Assembly (NCBI RefSeq): GCF_051216895.1
Contig: NZ_JBPKAO010000005.1
Location: 262,648-326,647, forward strand
Direction: 5' to 3'
Source of the DNA: Aquipuribacter sp051216895
Lineage (GTDB): Bacteria > Actinomycetota > Actinomycetes > Actinomycetales > JBBAYJ01
Length of the DNA: 64,000 nt
Position numbers and translations under genes: made by a program. Positions 52,482 to 60,793 of this stretch are shown here, piece by piece. Within the stretch, counting starts at the first letter, position 1, and each line of letters starts with the position of its first letter. Under the pieces are notes generated by a model, which worked only from the letters and a program-made list of their open reading frames with translations, was not told the origin of the DNA and did no database searches.

Positions 52482-53533
52482 CGGCGGCAGCACCGGTGAG
52501 GATCGGCGTCCTGGGCGCCGGGTTCGTCGCCGAGCTGTACCTCCGCTCCCTGCAGCACGTCCGGGGGCACGACGTCACCGTCATCGCCGGCTCCACCCCT
52601 GACCGGGCCCAGGCGCTCGCCGAGCGCTTCGACGTCCCCGCCGTCGTCACGGGGGTCGACGCCCTCGTCGTCCGGGACGACGTCGACCTGGTCCTCGTCG
52701 CCGTCCCCCACGACCTGCACGTGCAGGCCGTGGGCGCCGCGGCCGCCGCCGGCAAGGGCGTCGTGTGCACCAAGCCGCTCGGCCGTTCCGGCGCGGAGGC
52801 CCAGGCCTGCCTCGATGCGGTCGAGAAGGTCGGGGTGTGGCACGGCTACGCCGAGACGGAGGTGTTCGCCCCCGGCCTGGTCAAGGCCAAGCAGATGGTC
52901 GACGCGGGCGCCATCGGCCGGGTCCACTGGGTCCGCGCCCGTGAGGCGCACGGCAACCCGCACCCGCACGCCCGGGACCGGGAACGGATGGGCGGCGGGC
53001 CCCTGAGGGGCCTCGGCTGCCACTGCGTCGCCATCGGCCGCTGGTTCCTCGAAGGTGCCCAGCCGGTCGAGGTGATGGCATGGGGCGACCGTCTGGTCCG
53101 CGACGACGTCACGGCCGAGGACAGCGCCGTCATGCTGGTCCGTTTCGACGACGGGCGGCTCACGCAGGTGGAGGTCGGCTGGACCCACACCCCGGGTCTG
53201 GACGTCCGCAACGAGATCCACGGCTCCGACGGCTGGATCGGCACCGACGAGACCGGTAGCACGGGTGTGCACGCGTTCGCGGGGCGCCCGGCCGGCTACG
53301 TGGTGGAGAAGGCCGGAGCCGCGACGGGCTGGATGACCCCGGTCCCGGACGAGCCGTGGACCTACGGCTACCACGCGGAGCTCGACCACTTCGTCGACTG
53401 CTTCGCGCGTGGGGTCGAACCGCGCCAGACCCTGCGTGACGGGGTCGTCGACAACGCCGTGGTCGACGCCGGCTACCGGTCCATGGAGAGCCGCTCGTGG
53501 GAGCCGGTCGTCCTGCCCGGGGCCTCCGCGTAG
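52478..53533 (+). CDS. Gfo/Idh/MocA-family sugar oxidoreductase
   Basis: A 351-aa NAD(P) enzyme. The dinucleotide motif is RIGVLGAGFVAELYLRSL. The EKP-type catalytic Lys is in GKGVVCTKPLGRSG, and HGYAETEVFAPGLVKAK follows. The C-terminal domain includes GGGPLRGLGCHCVAIGRW with the conserved His. Members oxidise sugar or cyclitol hydroxyls, some giving 3-keto-glycosides. Being directly coupled to the importer, it likely acts on the imported sugar after or before desulfation. The ATG overlaps the binding-protein stop. Confidence 0.93.
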   Translation: MTAAAPVRIGVLGAGFVAELYLRSLQHVRGHDVTVIAGSTPDRAQALAERFDVPAVVTGVDALVVRDDVDLVLVAVPHDLHVQAVGAAAAAGKGVVCTKPLGRSGAEAQACLDAVEKVGVWHGYAETEVFAPGLVKAKQMVDAGAIGRVHWVRAREAHGNPHPHARDRERMGGGPLRGLGCHCVAIGRWFLEGAQPVEVMAWGDRLVRDDVTAEDSAVMLVRFDDGRLTQVEVGWTHTPGLDVRNEIHGSDGWIGTDETGSTGVHAFAGRPAGYVVEKAGAATGWMTPVPDEPWTYGYHAELDHFVDCFARGVEPRQTLRDGVVDNAVVDAGYRSMESRSWEPVVLPGASA

Positions 53534-54912
53534 TGACCGCTCGATCGGCTCGGACTCCGACCGGGACGGCGTTCGCGCCGTCCCGGTCGGGCCGCTGGGG
53601 TCAGCTGGTCGCGATGCTGACGGTCGGCACGGTGGGCTTCGGGGGCGGAAGTGCCCTCATCCCGCTGGTGGAGGACCAGCTGGTCCGTCGGCGTCGCGTC
53701 CTGGACGCCGAGACGTTCACCCAGCACGCCGTGGTCGCGAGCATCACCCCTGGTGCCCTGCCCGTGAAGCTGGGTGGCCTGGCCGGGCTGCACACCTCCG
53801 GCGCGGGCCTCGCGCTCGTGCTGTCGCTGGCCGTGGCACTACCCGGGACCGCGGCCACGTTGGCGCTGGTGACGGCGGTGGCGGCCGGTGGCAGCGACCT
53901 GGTCCGGCTGGTCGAGCTGGCGTCCGTGGGCATCACCGTCTTCATCATCGCCCTGCTGGTCCACTACGGGCAGCAGGTGGTCGGACGGCATGCCGGCCGC
54001 CCGGTCTGGCCCCTGGCCGTCATCGTGGTGGTGGCGGCGCTGACCGGCGCGGACGTGCTGGTGGAGCTGGGCGCACGTCTCATCGGTCGCGACGTGGACC
54101 CGTCCTGGCCGGCCCTGCCTGCCGTCGGGGCCATCGCCCTGGGCGGGGTCGTGGTCGCGGCGCGTGCCGTCGCGCGCGCGGTCCGGTCCCGAGGAGTCGC
54201 AGCACCGCCGCCCCGGACTGACCCGTTCCAGCGGCTGCCGCGTCGGCTCCCCGTGGTCTCGACCGTCCTCGTGCTGGCGTCAGCGGGTCTGCTGGGCGTC
54301 GGCCTGGCCTGGGTGGTGACGGGCGCGGACGGGGTACGGCTGATGGGCCTCGTCCTGCTGTCGACCACCACCTCCTTCGGCGGCGGAGAGGCCTACGTCG
54401 GAGTGGCCGACGCCGTCTTCGTAGGGGGCGGTCACGTGGACTCCCAGACCTACTACAGCCAGCTCGTCCCCATCGCGAACGCCCTGCCCGGCCCGATCCT
54501 GGTCAAGCTGGCGGCCGCGGTCAGCTTCGACGTCGGGTCCACGGAGGCGGGCCTCGTCGGTGCCTGGTCGCTCGGTGCGGCGGCCGCCGTCGTCGCCGTC
54601 ACCAGCTGCACGGCGGTGGCGGTGCTCGTCATGGCCGGGTTCTCCCGCGTGCAGGGGTCACCGGTCGCCCGCGACATCGGTGCCGTCGTCCTGCCCGTGA
54701 TCTGCGGCCTGCTGCTCACCACGGCGGCCGCGATGCTCGGCGCCGTCGCCGACGTCGCCGAGTCGGAGGGGACGCCAGCCGCGCCGGTCCTGTGGGCCTG
54801 CGTGCTGGGGGTCGTCGCCGTCCTCGCTCTCCGGCACCGCCGCATCGTGCCCGACGCCGCCCTGGTCATCGGCTGCGGCGGCCTCGGTGCGGCGCTGCTG
54901 CTCCTGCTCTGA
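53533..54912 (+). CDS. chrA: ChrA-family (chromate/oxyanion) transporter
   Basis: A 459-aa two-domain membrane protein. Both halves carry the FGGG signature: TVGTVGFGGGSALIPLVEDQ and TSFGGGEAYVGVADAVFV. The first half also has FTQHAVVASITPGALPVKLGG and the second YYSQLVPIANALPGPILVKLA, the repeated P-G-P/P-G-A motif. ChrA pumps chromate, a sulfate analogue; in this operon sulfate released by the sulfatase is the more plausible substrate. GTG 53533 overlaps the last base of the oxidoreductase stop; GTG 53497 is an alternative start within that gene. Confidence 0.9.
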   Translation: MTARSARTPTGTAFAPSRSGRWGQLVAMLTVGTVGFGGGSALIPLVEDQLVRRRRVLDAETFTQHAVVASITPGALPVKLGGLAGLHTSGAGLALVLSLAVALPGTAATLALVTAVAAGGSDLVRLVELASVGITVFIIALLVHYGQQVVGRHAGRPVWPLAVIVVVAALTGADVLVELGARLIGRDVDPSWPALPAVGAIALGGVVVAARAVARAVRSRGVAAPPPRTDPFQRLPRRLPVVSTVLVLASAGLLGVGLAWVVTGADGVRLMGLVLLSTTTSFGGGEAYVGVADAVFVGGGHVDSQTYYSQLVPIANALPGPILVKLAAAVSFDVGSTEAGLVGAWSLGAAAAVVAVTSCTAVAVLVMAGFSRVQGSPVARDIGAVVLPVICGLLLTTAAAMLGAVADVAESEGTPAAPVLWACVLGVVAVLALRHRRIVPDAALVIGCGGLGAALLLLL

Positions 54913-54987
54913 CCCCTCGACCCCCTGCCCGACCGCGTTCCCCGATCCGACCCTCGTCCCGATCCACGCGAACAGGAGTAGCCCACC

Positions 54988-56481
54988 ATGACCTCCGAAC
55001 CGACCGCGCGGCGACGCCCCAACATCGTCATGATCCTCACCGACGACCACGCGTCTCAGGCCATCAGCGCCTACGGCTCTGCGGTCAACCGGACGCCGCG
55101 CATCGACGAGATCGCCGACCACGGGGTGCGCTTCGACAGCTGCTTCGTGACGAACTCGCTGTGCACGCCGAGCCGGGCCTCGATCCTGACCGGCACCTAC
55201 AGCCACATCAACGGCGTCACGACGTTGGTCACCCCGATCGACGCCAGCCAGCCCACGTTCGTCTCCCAGCTGCGGGAGGCCGGCTACCGCACGGCCATGG
55301 TGGGCAAGTGGCACATGGGTGACGGTGAGGGGCACGACCCGCAGAACTTCGACTACTGGGACGTCCTGATCGAGCAGGGCGAGTACCACGACCCCCGGCT
55401 GCTGAGCGAGGACGGCCTGCGCACGGTGGAGGGCTACGCCACCGACATCATCACGGACCTGTCGATGCGTTGGGTGGAGAGCCTCGAGGGCGACGACCCG
55501 TGGTGCGTGCTGATCTACCACAAGGCTCCGCACCGTCCGTGGGAGCCCGACGAGGCCCACCAGGGGATGTACGCCGGGGTGGACATCCCGCTGCCGCGCA
55601 CCTTCTACGACGACTACGAGACCCGTTCGGTCTCGGCCCGCCGTGCGGCGATGCGGATCGCCGAGCACCTGAACGCCGACGACCTCAAGCAGGACCCGCC
55701 GGCCGGACTGTCCTACGAGGAGACCGCGCTGTGGAAGTACCAGCGCTACATGGAGGACTACCTCGCCTGCGTGGCCTCGGTGGACGACAACGTGGGGCGG
55801 GTCACGGACTGGCTGCGCGAGCGCGGCGACTTCGACGACACGATGCTGATGTACGTCTCCGACCAGGGGTTCTTCCTGGGGGAGCACGGCTGGTTCGACA
55901 AGCGCTTCATGTACGAGGAGTCCCTGCGGATGCCCCTGGTGATCTCCTACCCCCGGCGGGTCGAGGCGGGACAGGTGCACGACGGGATCGTGACCAACGT
56001 CGACTTCGCCCAGACCATCCTGGAGGCGGCGGGCGTGCCCGCCCACCCGCGCATGCAGGGGCGCGCCTTCTGGGCCGACATCGCCGGCGGTGAGGCCCTC
56101 CCGCCTGCGGAGGGGATGTACTACCGGTACTGGGAGCACGACGACGTCTTCCACAAGGCGCCCGCCCACTACGGCTACCGCACCGACCGGTACAAGATCA
56201 TCTACTACTACAACGACGGCATGGGGCTGCCCGGGACCGGTCCGTTCACCTACTCCCACGAGTGGGAGCTGTTCGACCTGCAGGCGGACCCCGACGAGGT
56301 GCGCAACGTCTACGACGACCCCGCCTACGCCGACGTCCGCGCGGACATGGCCCGCCGGATGTGGCTGGCGCAGGCCGCGGTCGGTGACGCCCCGCACCCG
56401 GACCAGCCGGTGCCCGACGGGGTCGAGCCGCCGACCGTTTCGGCACCCGCCCGTGTCCGTGAGCATGTCGCGGCCGACTGA
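54988..56481 (+). CDS. Cys-type sulfatase, cytoplasmic
   Basis: A 497-aa type I sulfatase that hydrolyses a sulfate ester. Cys59 in SLCTPSRASILTG is the residue converted to formylglycine. Metal-site Asp residues are in IVMILTDDHAS and YVSDQGFFLGEHG. VGKWHMGDG and HKAPHRPW are further conserved segments. There is no signal peptide, unlike most polysaccharide sulfatases, so the substrate must enter the cell first, in agreement with the ABC importer upstream. It is followed by its own activating enzyme, whose start overlaps it by 17 bp. Confidence 0.95.
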   Translation: MTSEPTARRRPNIVMILTDDHASQAISAYGSAVNRTPRIDEIADHGVRFDSCFVTNSLCTPSRASILTGTYSHINGVTTLVTPIDASQPTFVSQLREAGYRTAMVGKWHMGDGEGHDPQNFDYWDVLIEQGEYHDPRLLSEDGLRTVEGYATDIITDLSMRWVESLEGDDPWCVLIYHKAPHRPWEPDEAHQGMYAGVDIPLPRTFYDDYETRSVSARRAAMRIAEHLNADDLKQDPPAGLSYEETALWKYQRYMEDYLACVASVDDNVGRVTDWLRERGDFDDTMLMYVSDQGFFLGEHGWFDKRFMYEESLRMPLVISYPRRVEAGQVHDGIVTNVDFAQTILEAAGVPAHPRMQGRAFWADIAGGEALPPAEGMYYRYWEHDDVFHKAPAHYGYRTDRYKIIYYYNDGMGLPGTGPFTYSHEWELFDLQADPDEVRNVYDDPAYADVRADMARRMWLAQAAVGDAPHPDQPVPDGVEPPTVSAPARVREHVAAD

Positions 56482-57445
56482 CGGCGGGCAGGCACCGCCC
56501 CACCCGTGCTGCGTCCCCGCGCGCGACAGGGCGGGCGAGGGCGTCGCCGGGGCCTCGTCGGACGTGGTGCTCCCTCGGGCGCGCACGGGGGAGCACCTCC
56601 TCGAGCAGTGCCGGGTCCCGGCCGGGTGGTTCGCGATGGGGGAGCAGTCCGCGGACGGCAACCCCGGGGACGGTGAGCGCCCGGTCCACCAGGTCGAGCT
56701 CGGGGGCTTCGACATCGACGCCACGACCGTGACCAACGACGACTTCGGTCGCTTCGTGGCCGACACGGGTCGCGGGACCGCGGCGGAGGAGTTCGGGTTC
56801 TCGGCCGTGTTCCACCTCGCGGTGGCGGCGCCGGAGGAGGACGTCGTCGGTCGTGCCGCCGGCACCCCGTGGTGGGTGGGGGTCCGCGGCGCGACCTGGC
56901 GAAGTCCCGGCGGCCGGCGGTCCGACCTGGACGGTCTGGGCGACCACCCCGTCGTGCACGTCAGCTGGGACGACGCCGTCGCCTACTGCCGCTGGGCCGG
57001 CCGTCGCCTGCCCAGCGAGGCCGAGTGGGAGCGTGCCTCGCGCGGTGGACGCGAGGGTGACCGCTACCCGTGGGGGAACGAGCCCCCGGACGAAGGGGGG
57101 TGGCGGGCCAACATCTGGCAGGGCGAGTTCCCCTCGACCAACACCGCGGCGGACGGCTGGGTGACGACCGCCCCGGTCCGCTCCTTCGCCCCCAACGGGT
57201 TCGGGCTGTGGCAGACGGTGGGCAACGTGTGGGAGTGGTGCGCCGACTGGTACGACCCGGGCTGGTACGGCCGGTCTCCGGCCAAGGACCCCCGGGGCCC
57301 GGCCGACGGTGGCACGAGGGTCCTTCGCGGTGGCTCGTACCTGTGCCACGACTCGTACTGCAACCGCTACCGCAACGCGGCGCGATCGTCGAACACCCCG
57401 GACTCCTCGATGGGCAACGCCGGGTTCCGGACCGTCGCGCTGTGA
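56465..57445 (+). CDS. Formylglycine-generating enzyme
   Basis: A 326-aa enzyme that oxidises the sulfatase Cys to formylglycine. Active-site cysteines are Cys294 and Cys299 in SYLCHDSYCNRYRNAAR, the spacing found in characterised enzymes. The substrate and calcium fold is supported by FDIDATTVTNDDFGRFV, HVSWDDAVAYCRWAGRRLP, SEAEWERASRGG, RYPWGNEP and GNVWEWCADWY. It lacks a signal peptide and so modifies the cytoplasmic sulfatase. The first ~45 residues from ATG 56465 are low-complexity; a later start cannot be excluded. Confidence 0.92.
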   Translation: MSRPTDGGQAPPHPCCVPARDRAGEGVAGASSDVVLPRARTGEHLLEQCRVPAGWFAMGEQSADGNPGDGERPVHQVELGGFDIDATTVTNDDFGRFVADTGRGTAAEEFGFSAVFHLAVAAPEEDVVGRAAGTPWWVGVRGATWRSPGGRRSDLDGLGDHPVVHVSWDDAVAYCRWAGRRLPSEAEWERASRGGREGDRYPWGNEPPDEGGWRANIWQGEFPSTNTAADGWVTTAPVRSFAPNGFGLWQTVGNVWEWCADWYDPGWYGRSPAKDPRGPADGGTRVLRGGSYLCHDSYCNRYRNAARSSNTPDSSMGNAGFRTVAL

Positions 57446-57487
57446 GACGCCGGTGGGCCCGGTGACGGTGTCCCCGGGTGGCCGGAC

Positions 57488-58237
57488 GTGACCGAGCCGG
57501 TCGTGCTGAGCGGTGTCCTGGTGGTCGCGGTCCTCCTGGGGTCGGCGGCGCAGCGGGTCACCGGCGTGGGGTTCGCCCTGGTGGTCTCGCCGTTCGCCGT
57601 CCTCGCTCACGGGGCCCAGGGCGGTGTCGTCGTCGTCTGCGTGGTCGGTGCGAGCGGGGCGACGGTCGTCCTGGCACTCACCCGTCGCGACGTCGACGTG
57701 CCGGTGCTGCGACGCCTGCTCCTGCCGGCGGGTCTCGGTGTGGTCCTGGGCGCGGCACTGCTGGCCGTCCTGCCGCCCGGTCCCGCGCAGGCCGCCGCGG
57801 GAGGGGCCGTCGTCCTGGGGGTGCTCGCGGCCGCGGTCGCGGGCCGGTTCCGTCCCGTCGCCCCCGGGCGGCGCGTGCTATGGCTGGCCGGGACCGCCTC
57901 CGGGACGATGAGCGCCCTGGCCGGGCTCGCCGGACCGGCGCTGGCCGTGCTGGCCCTGATGACCCGTTGGCCGCAGGCGCGGTTCGTCGCCACCGTCCAG
58001 CCCTACTTCGTCATCGTGGGTGCGGGGACGGTGGCTGCGATCGTGCTGACGGACGCCAGCGCCTGGCCGACCGTGTCCTCGTCGCTGTGGTTGGCGCTGG
58101 GGGCCGCCATGCTGCTGGGTACCTCGCTCGGTCACCGGGCGCAGCCGTTCCTGCCCGGCGGTTGGGTGCGGGCTGGCGTGCTGGCGGTGTCGTTGGCAGG
58201 CGGCCTCGTCGCGGTGGCCGATGGCTTGTTCGGTTGA
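57488..58237 (+). CDS. TauE/SafE-family exporter
   Basis: A 249-aa membrane protein with about eight helices. TGVGFALVVSPFAVLAHGAQGGVVVV and SGTMSALAGLAGPALAVLALMTRWP (in parts) are the paired TauE motifs; TVQPYFVIVGAGTVAAI follows. Family members export sulfite, sulfoacetate or related organosulfur anions. As the last gene of the plus-strand operon it may remove sulfur products not handled by ChrA. GTG 57488 is used. Confidence 0.88.
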   Translation: MTEPVVLSGVLVVAVLLGSAAQRVTGVGFALVVSPFAVLAHGAQGGVVVVCVVGASGATVVLALTRRDVDVPVLRRLLLPAGLGVVLGAALLAVLPPGPAQAAAGGAVVLGVLAAAVAGRFRPVAPGRRVLWLAGTASGTMSALAGLAGPALAVLALMTRWPQARFVATVQPYFVIVGAGTVAAIVLTDASAWPTVSSSLWLALGAAMLLGTSLGHRAQPFLPGGWVRAGVLAVSLAGGLVAVADGLFG

Positions 58238-58276
58238 GCAACCGAGGGGATCCGAGCGAGACCGCCTCGGGGTTGC
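58238..58276. terminator. Hairpin between convergent TauE and ROK 2 genes
   Basis: GCAACC...GAGG (58238-) pairs with CCTC...GGTTGC (ending 58276) with a two-base bulge. It sits directly after the TauE stop and before the convergent ROK 2 stop at 58310, where a two-way terminator is expected. No T-run is present. Confidence 0.4.
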
Positions 58277-58309
58277 CGGTGTTCTCAGGGGGCCACGGCT
58301 TGAGGGGTC

Positions 58310-59485
58310 TCAGGAGTAGAAGAAACGGTCCAACGCCACCGACGCGGCCCCGATGACCCCGGCGTCCTCACCCAGGCTCGAGCGCTGGAGACGGACCGTG
58401 TCACGCAGCACCGGGAAGACCCGTCCCACCAGGCGCGCCTGGAGCAGCTCGAGGATGCGGTCCGGTGCGTCGTCGAACATGCCTCCGAACGCGATGAGCC
58501 GGGGATTGAGCAGGTTCACGGCGCTGGCCAGTCCCGTGGCCAGATGGTCGACCAGATCGTCGAGGACTGCCTGGGCTCGCGGTTCGCCCTCGTCCACGGC
58601 CGCGAGCAGGGCGGGCAGCGGCCGCTCCGCTGCTCGCCCGATCAGCTCCAGCTGCTGCTGCAGGTAGGGCTCCGAGGCAACGGTCTCGAGGCAGCCAGTT
58701 GCTCCGCAGGTGCAAGGGCGGCCCTTCTCCACCACCTGGAGGTGGCCAAGCTCGGTGACCCCGTAGGGGCCCGGGCGGAATGGTCGTCCGTCGATCACGG
58801 CACCCGCACCCACGCCGGTACGGATGTAGACGAAGAGCAGAGGGTCCGCGTCGTGGTGGCGGCCCAAGACTGCCTCAGCGAACGCCATCGCCCGCACGTT
58901 GTGGTCGACCACCGTGGGCAACCCGGTGGCCTCCTCGATCCGGTCGCTGAAGCGGACGTCCCGCCAGCCGAGGTTGATGGCCAGCACGTTCGTGCGGTTC
59001 GCGAGGTCGACCGGACCGGGCGCTGCGACCCCGACCCCGATGACGGGCCCGGACGGCTGCGACCGCCGCGGACGGACGATCTTCCGGACCTGGGTGGCGA
59101 CCAGATCAAGGACCCGGTCCGACGGTGCGCTCTGGGGGTCGAAGACGATCTCGGCGGTCCGGATGGTGTGGCCCAGCAGGTCGCACAACCCGACGTTCAC
59201 CGCGCCGGCCCGCACCTGCACACCGACCACGCTGGCGGCGCCGGGGACGATGGCCACGTCGGTGGAGGGCCGGCCGAGCTTCTGCCCGTTCGCGACCGTC
59301 GTGCCTTCGGCGATGACCCCGTCCGTGATCAGCTGGGCGACGACCTTGGTGATGGTCGTGGGCGAGAGGTCGAGTCGACGGGCCAGCTCGATCCGTGGCA
59401 ACGGCCCCTCGTCCCGCAGTGCGCGCAGGACCAGAGATCGGTGGAGGCGCCGGACGTCCTGCAGGGACGAACGTCTTGCCGCCAC
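58310..59485 (-). CDS. ROK-family transcriptional regulator 2
   Basis: A 391-aa regulator of the same length and ending as ROK 1. The DNA-binding helix pair is RIELARRLDLSPTTITKVVAQL. The ROK fold has GVGVAAPGPVDLA, VVDHNVRAMAFAEAVLG, HLQVVEKG and CTCGATGCLE. GTG 59485 is chosen with GGAGG 4-5 bp upstream; longer in-frame extensions to 59674 lack family sequence. Its convergence on the operon end suggests control from a separate promoter. Confidence 0.92.
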   Translation of the reverse strand: MAARRSSLQDVRRLHRSLVLRALRDEGPLPRIELARRLDLSPTTITKVVAQLITDGVIAEGTTVANGQKLGRPSTDVAIVPGAASVVGVQVRAGAVNVGLCDLLGHTIRTAEIVFDPQSAPSDRVLDLVATQVRKIVRPRRSQPSGPVIGVGVAAPGPVDLANRTNVLAINLGWRDVRFSDRIEEATGLPTVVDHNVRAMAFAEAVLGRHHDADPLLFVYIRTGVGAGAVIDGRPFRPGPYGVTELGHLQVVEKGRPCTCGATGCLETVASEPYLQQQLELIGRAAERPLPALLAAVDEGEPRAQAVLDDLVDHLATGLASAVNLLNPRLIAFGGMFDDAPDRILELLQARLVGRVFPVLRDTVRLQRSSLGEDAGVIGAASVALDRFFYS

Positions 59486-60135
59486 GACACCTCCGACACC
59501 GGGCCACCGTCGCGGGCCCCTCCGGGGGATCCTAGGTGCTGGCCGTCCGTCCCACGCATGACCTGGTGCAGAGCGCCCGAGCGAAGCGTCAGCCGTGACC
59601 TCGGCCGCTCCCTCCCCGTAGCCGACCGGGCAGCCCCTGGGGCCGATCGTCGATCGGGCCATGACCGCGACCACCGCCCATCCCGGCCTCGAGCGGGACG
59701 GCTCGTGCGTAGCCGGGCTGGAACGGGAGTATCCGTTCCCGTCACATCATCGTCGTGCGGACGGCGACGCTGGCCGCCTCCCTTGGGCTGGATCTCACGG
59801 CCGAGATGGAGACCGAGAGATACGCGATGAGCCGGTTCGTCTCGGTCTGCGCCCCACCTGCCGCTTCCCACCTCGTGCCGGCCCCCGTGAGAGCAGGGAC
59901 GACTCCGCGGCTCCGGGGTGGCGCTGATGGGGCGACGTAGCGTCGTGAGCGGGCACCCGCCCGCAACTGGGTGTGGAAGGCATCAACAACAACCAACGGA
60001 CCTGGGGCCCACATGTGGATCGGGTGGCGGGTGGAAGCCTGATCGGCCACCCAGGCGGACTTCTGCGGACCTGCAAGTTCCCGTGGGCGAACCCGCGATC
60101 CCTTGTCCCAAGGCTCTGACCAGCAGTTTCGTTCG
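59486..60135. other. 650-bp gap between ROK 2 and att-like repeat 2
   Basis: No full gene is recognised. One stretch at about 59743-59850 on the plus strand reads as plausible protein (RTATLAASLGLDLTAEMETE) with high third-position GC but no family match and an early end, so it may be a gene scrap. An operator-like inverted repeat at 59720-59739 is listed separately. Nothing else is evident. Confidence 0.4.
59720..59739. promoter_or_regulatory. Inverted repeat upstream of ROK 2
   Basis: GGAACGG and CCGTTCC flank GAGTAT as perfect 7-bp arms. It is about 235 bp from the ROK 2 start and could be an operator for a promoter driving ROK 2 or a lost gene to the right. It does not match the ROK 1 operator-like sequence. 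Confidence 0.35.
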
Positions 60136-60178
60136 GTGGCCCCGGCGAGATTCGAACTCGCGACACACGGTTTAGGAA
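60136..60178 (-). repeat. att-like direct repeat 2, 3' half of a tRNA-Arg(CCT)-like sequence
   Basis: Identical over 43 bp to 43217-43259 and in the same orientation. Its right flank again fails to complete a tRNA 5' half (CTGGC instead of a partner for ACCGT before the anticodon loop). It therefore appears to be a second integration scar, with the real tRNA probably further right outside the window. Confidence 0.75.
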
Positions 60179-60465
60179 GCCAGTCGGAGTCGCTGCCCGG
60201 CGAGAGCACTTGAGGCGTCGTCTGCCTTGTTGACTTCTACTAACCGTGGTTGGTGGCGAGCGGTTGCGGACTTCGTGCGGACCGACTGCGGACCGAGCGC
60301 GACGGCCTGAGCAGTCGCATANGCCAGTCGGAGTCGCTGCCCGGCGAGAGCACTTGAGGCGTCGTCTGCCTTGTTGACTTCTACTAACCGTGGTTGGTGG
60401 CGAGCGGTTGCGGACTTCGTGCGGACCGACTGCGGACCGAGCGCGACGGCCTGAGCAGTCGCATA
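60179..60465. other. Contig joint: N at 60322 between identical 143-bp flanks
   Basis: Bases 60179-60321 and 60323-60465 match throughout with a single N between. As at 46246, this is best read as overlapping contig ends. The right contig begins exactly at the end of att-like repeat 2, which fits an assembly break caused by that repeat. Linkage of 43-60 kb to the right flank should therefore be treated with some care. Confidence 0.8.
60265..60293. other. Arm-type repeats beside att-like repeat 2
   Basis: TGCGGAC occurs at 60265, 60276 and 60287, phased by 11 bp, 87 bp from the core. The same heptamer and phase flank repeat 1. The copies at 60409, 60420 and 60431 are due to the contig overlap. 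Confidence 0.45.
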
Positions 60466-60514
60466 GAGGCGGTCGTCGCCATGGCTCGCGATGACTCCTG
60501 GGAGGGGGACCACC

Positions 60515-60628
60515 GTGCCCGTCGAGTCCGAGTTGAGCTGGAGGGTTGGGGGCGACGTGTTCGGCGGAGGATCGCGAGGCTACGCCGAGCCACTTCTTGC
60601 GATGCTGACGGACCAGGAGGTTGGATGA
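60515..60628 (+). CDS. Possible 37-aa small protein
   Basis: GTG 60515 is preceded by GGGAGGGGG. The product starts MPVESELSWRVGGDVFGG and ends LLAMLTDQEVG. The stop overlaps the next small ORF's ATG (ATGA). There is no homology I recognise; the ribosome site and overlap are the only support. Confidence 0.25.
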   Translation: MPVESELSWRVGGDVFGGGSRGYAEPLLAMLTDQEVG

Positions 60629-60726
60629 GGTCTCGACGCCCTCGTCTCAAAGCGGCGTCTTGGGTCGTTGTGTTTCATCGCTCTACAACGCCCGTTACCG
60701 AGGGGTGGCCGCTTGCGATGCGGTAA
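60625..60726 (+). CDS. Possible 33-aa small basic protein
   Basis: ATG 60625 overlaps the preceding stop and has AGGAGG (60614-60619) 5 bp upstream. The product begins MRSRRPRLKAASWVVVFHR and ends PLAMR. It is very short and basic and lies 67 bp before the metallopeptidase-like gene. It could be a leader or a chance ORF. Confidence 0.25.
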   Translation: MRSRRPRLKAASWVVVFHRSTTPVTEGWPLAMR

Positions 60727-60793
60727 CTTGGCGTGCGAGGCGCTGGCGCACTCTCTCTCGTTCGGATTGCTCAACGCACACTTGGGGATTCAT

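Noticed and set aside
59743..59940. Small plus-strand ORF of about 61 codons near 59.75 kb
   Set aside because: The first ~30 codons look coding, but there is no ribosome site, no family match and the end is low quality; kept only as a possible gene scrap.
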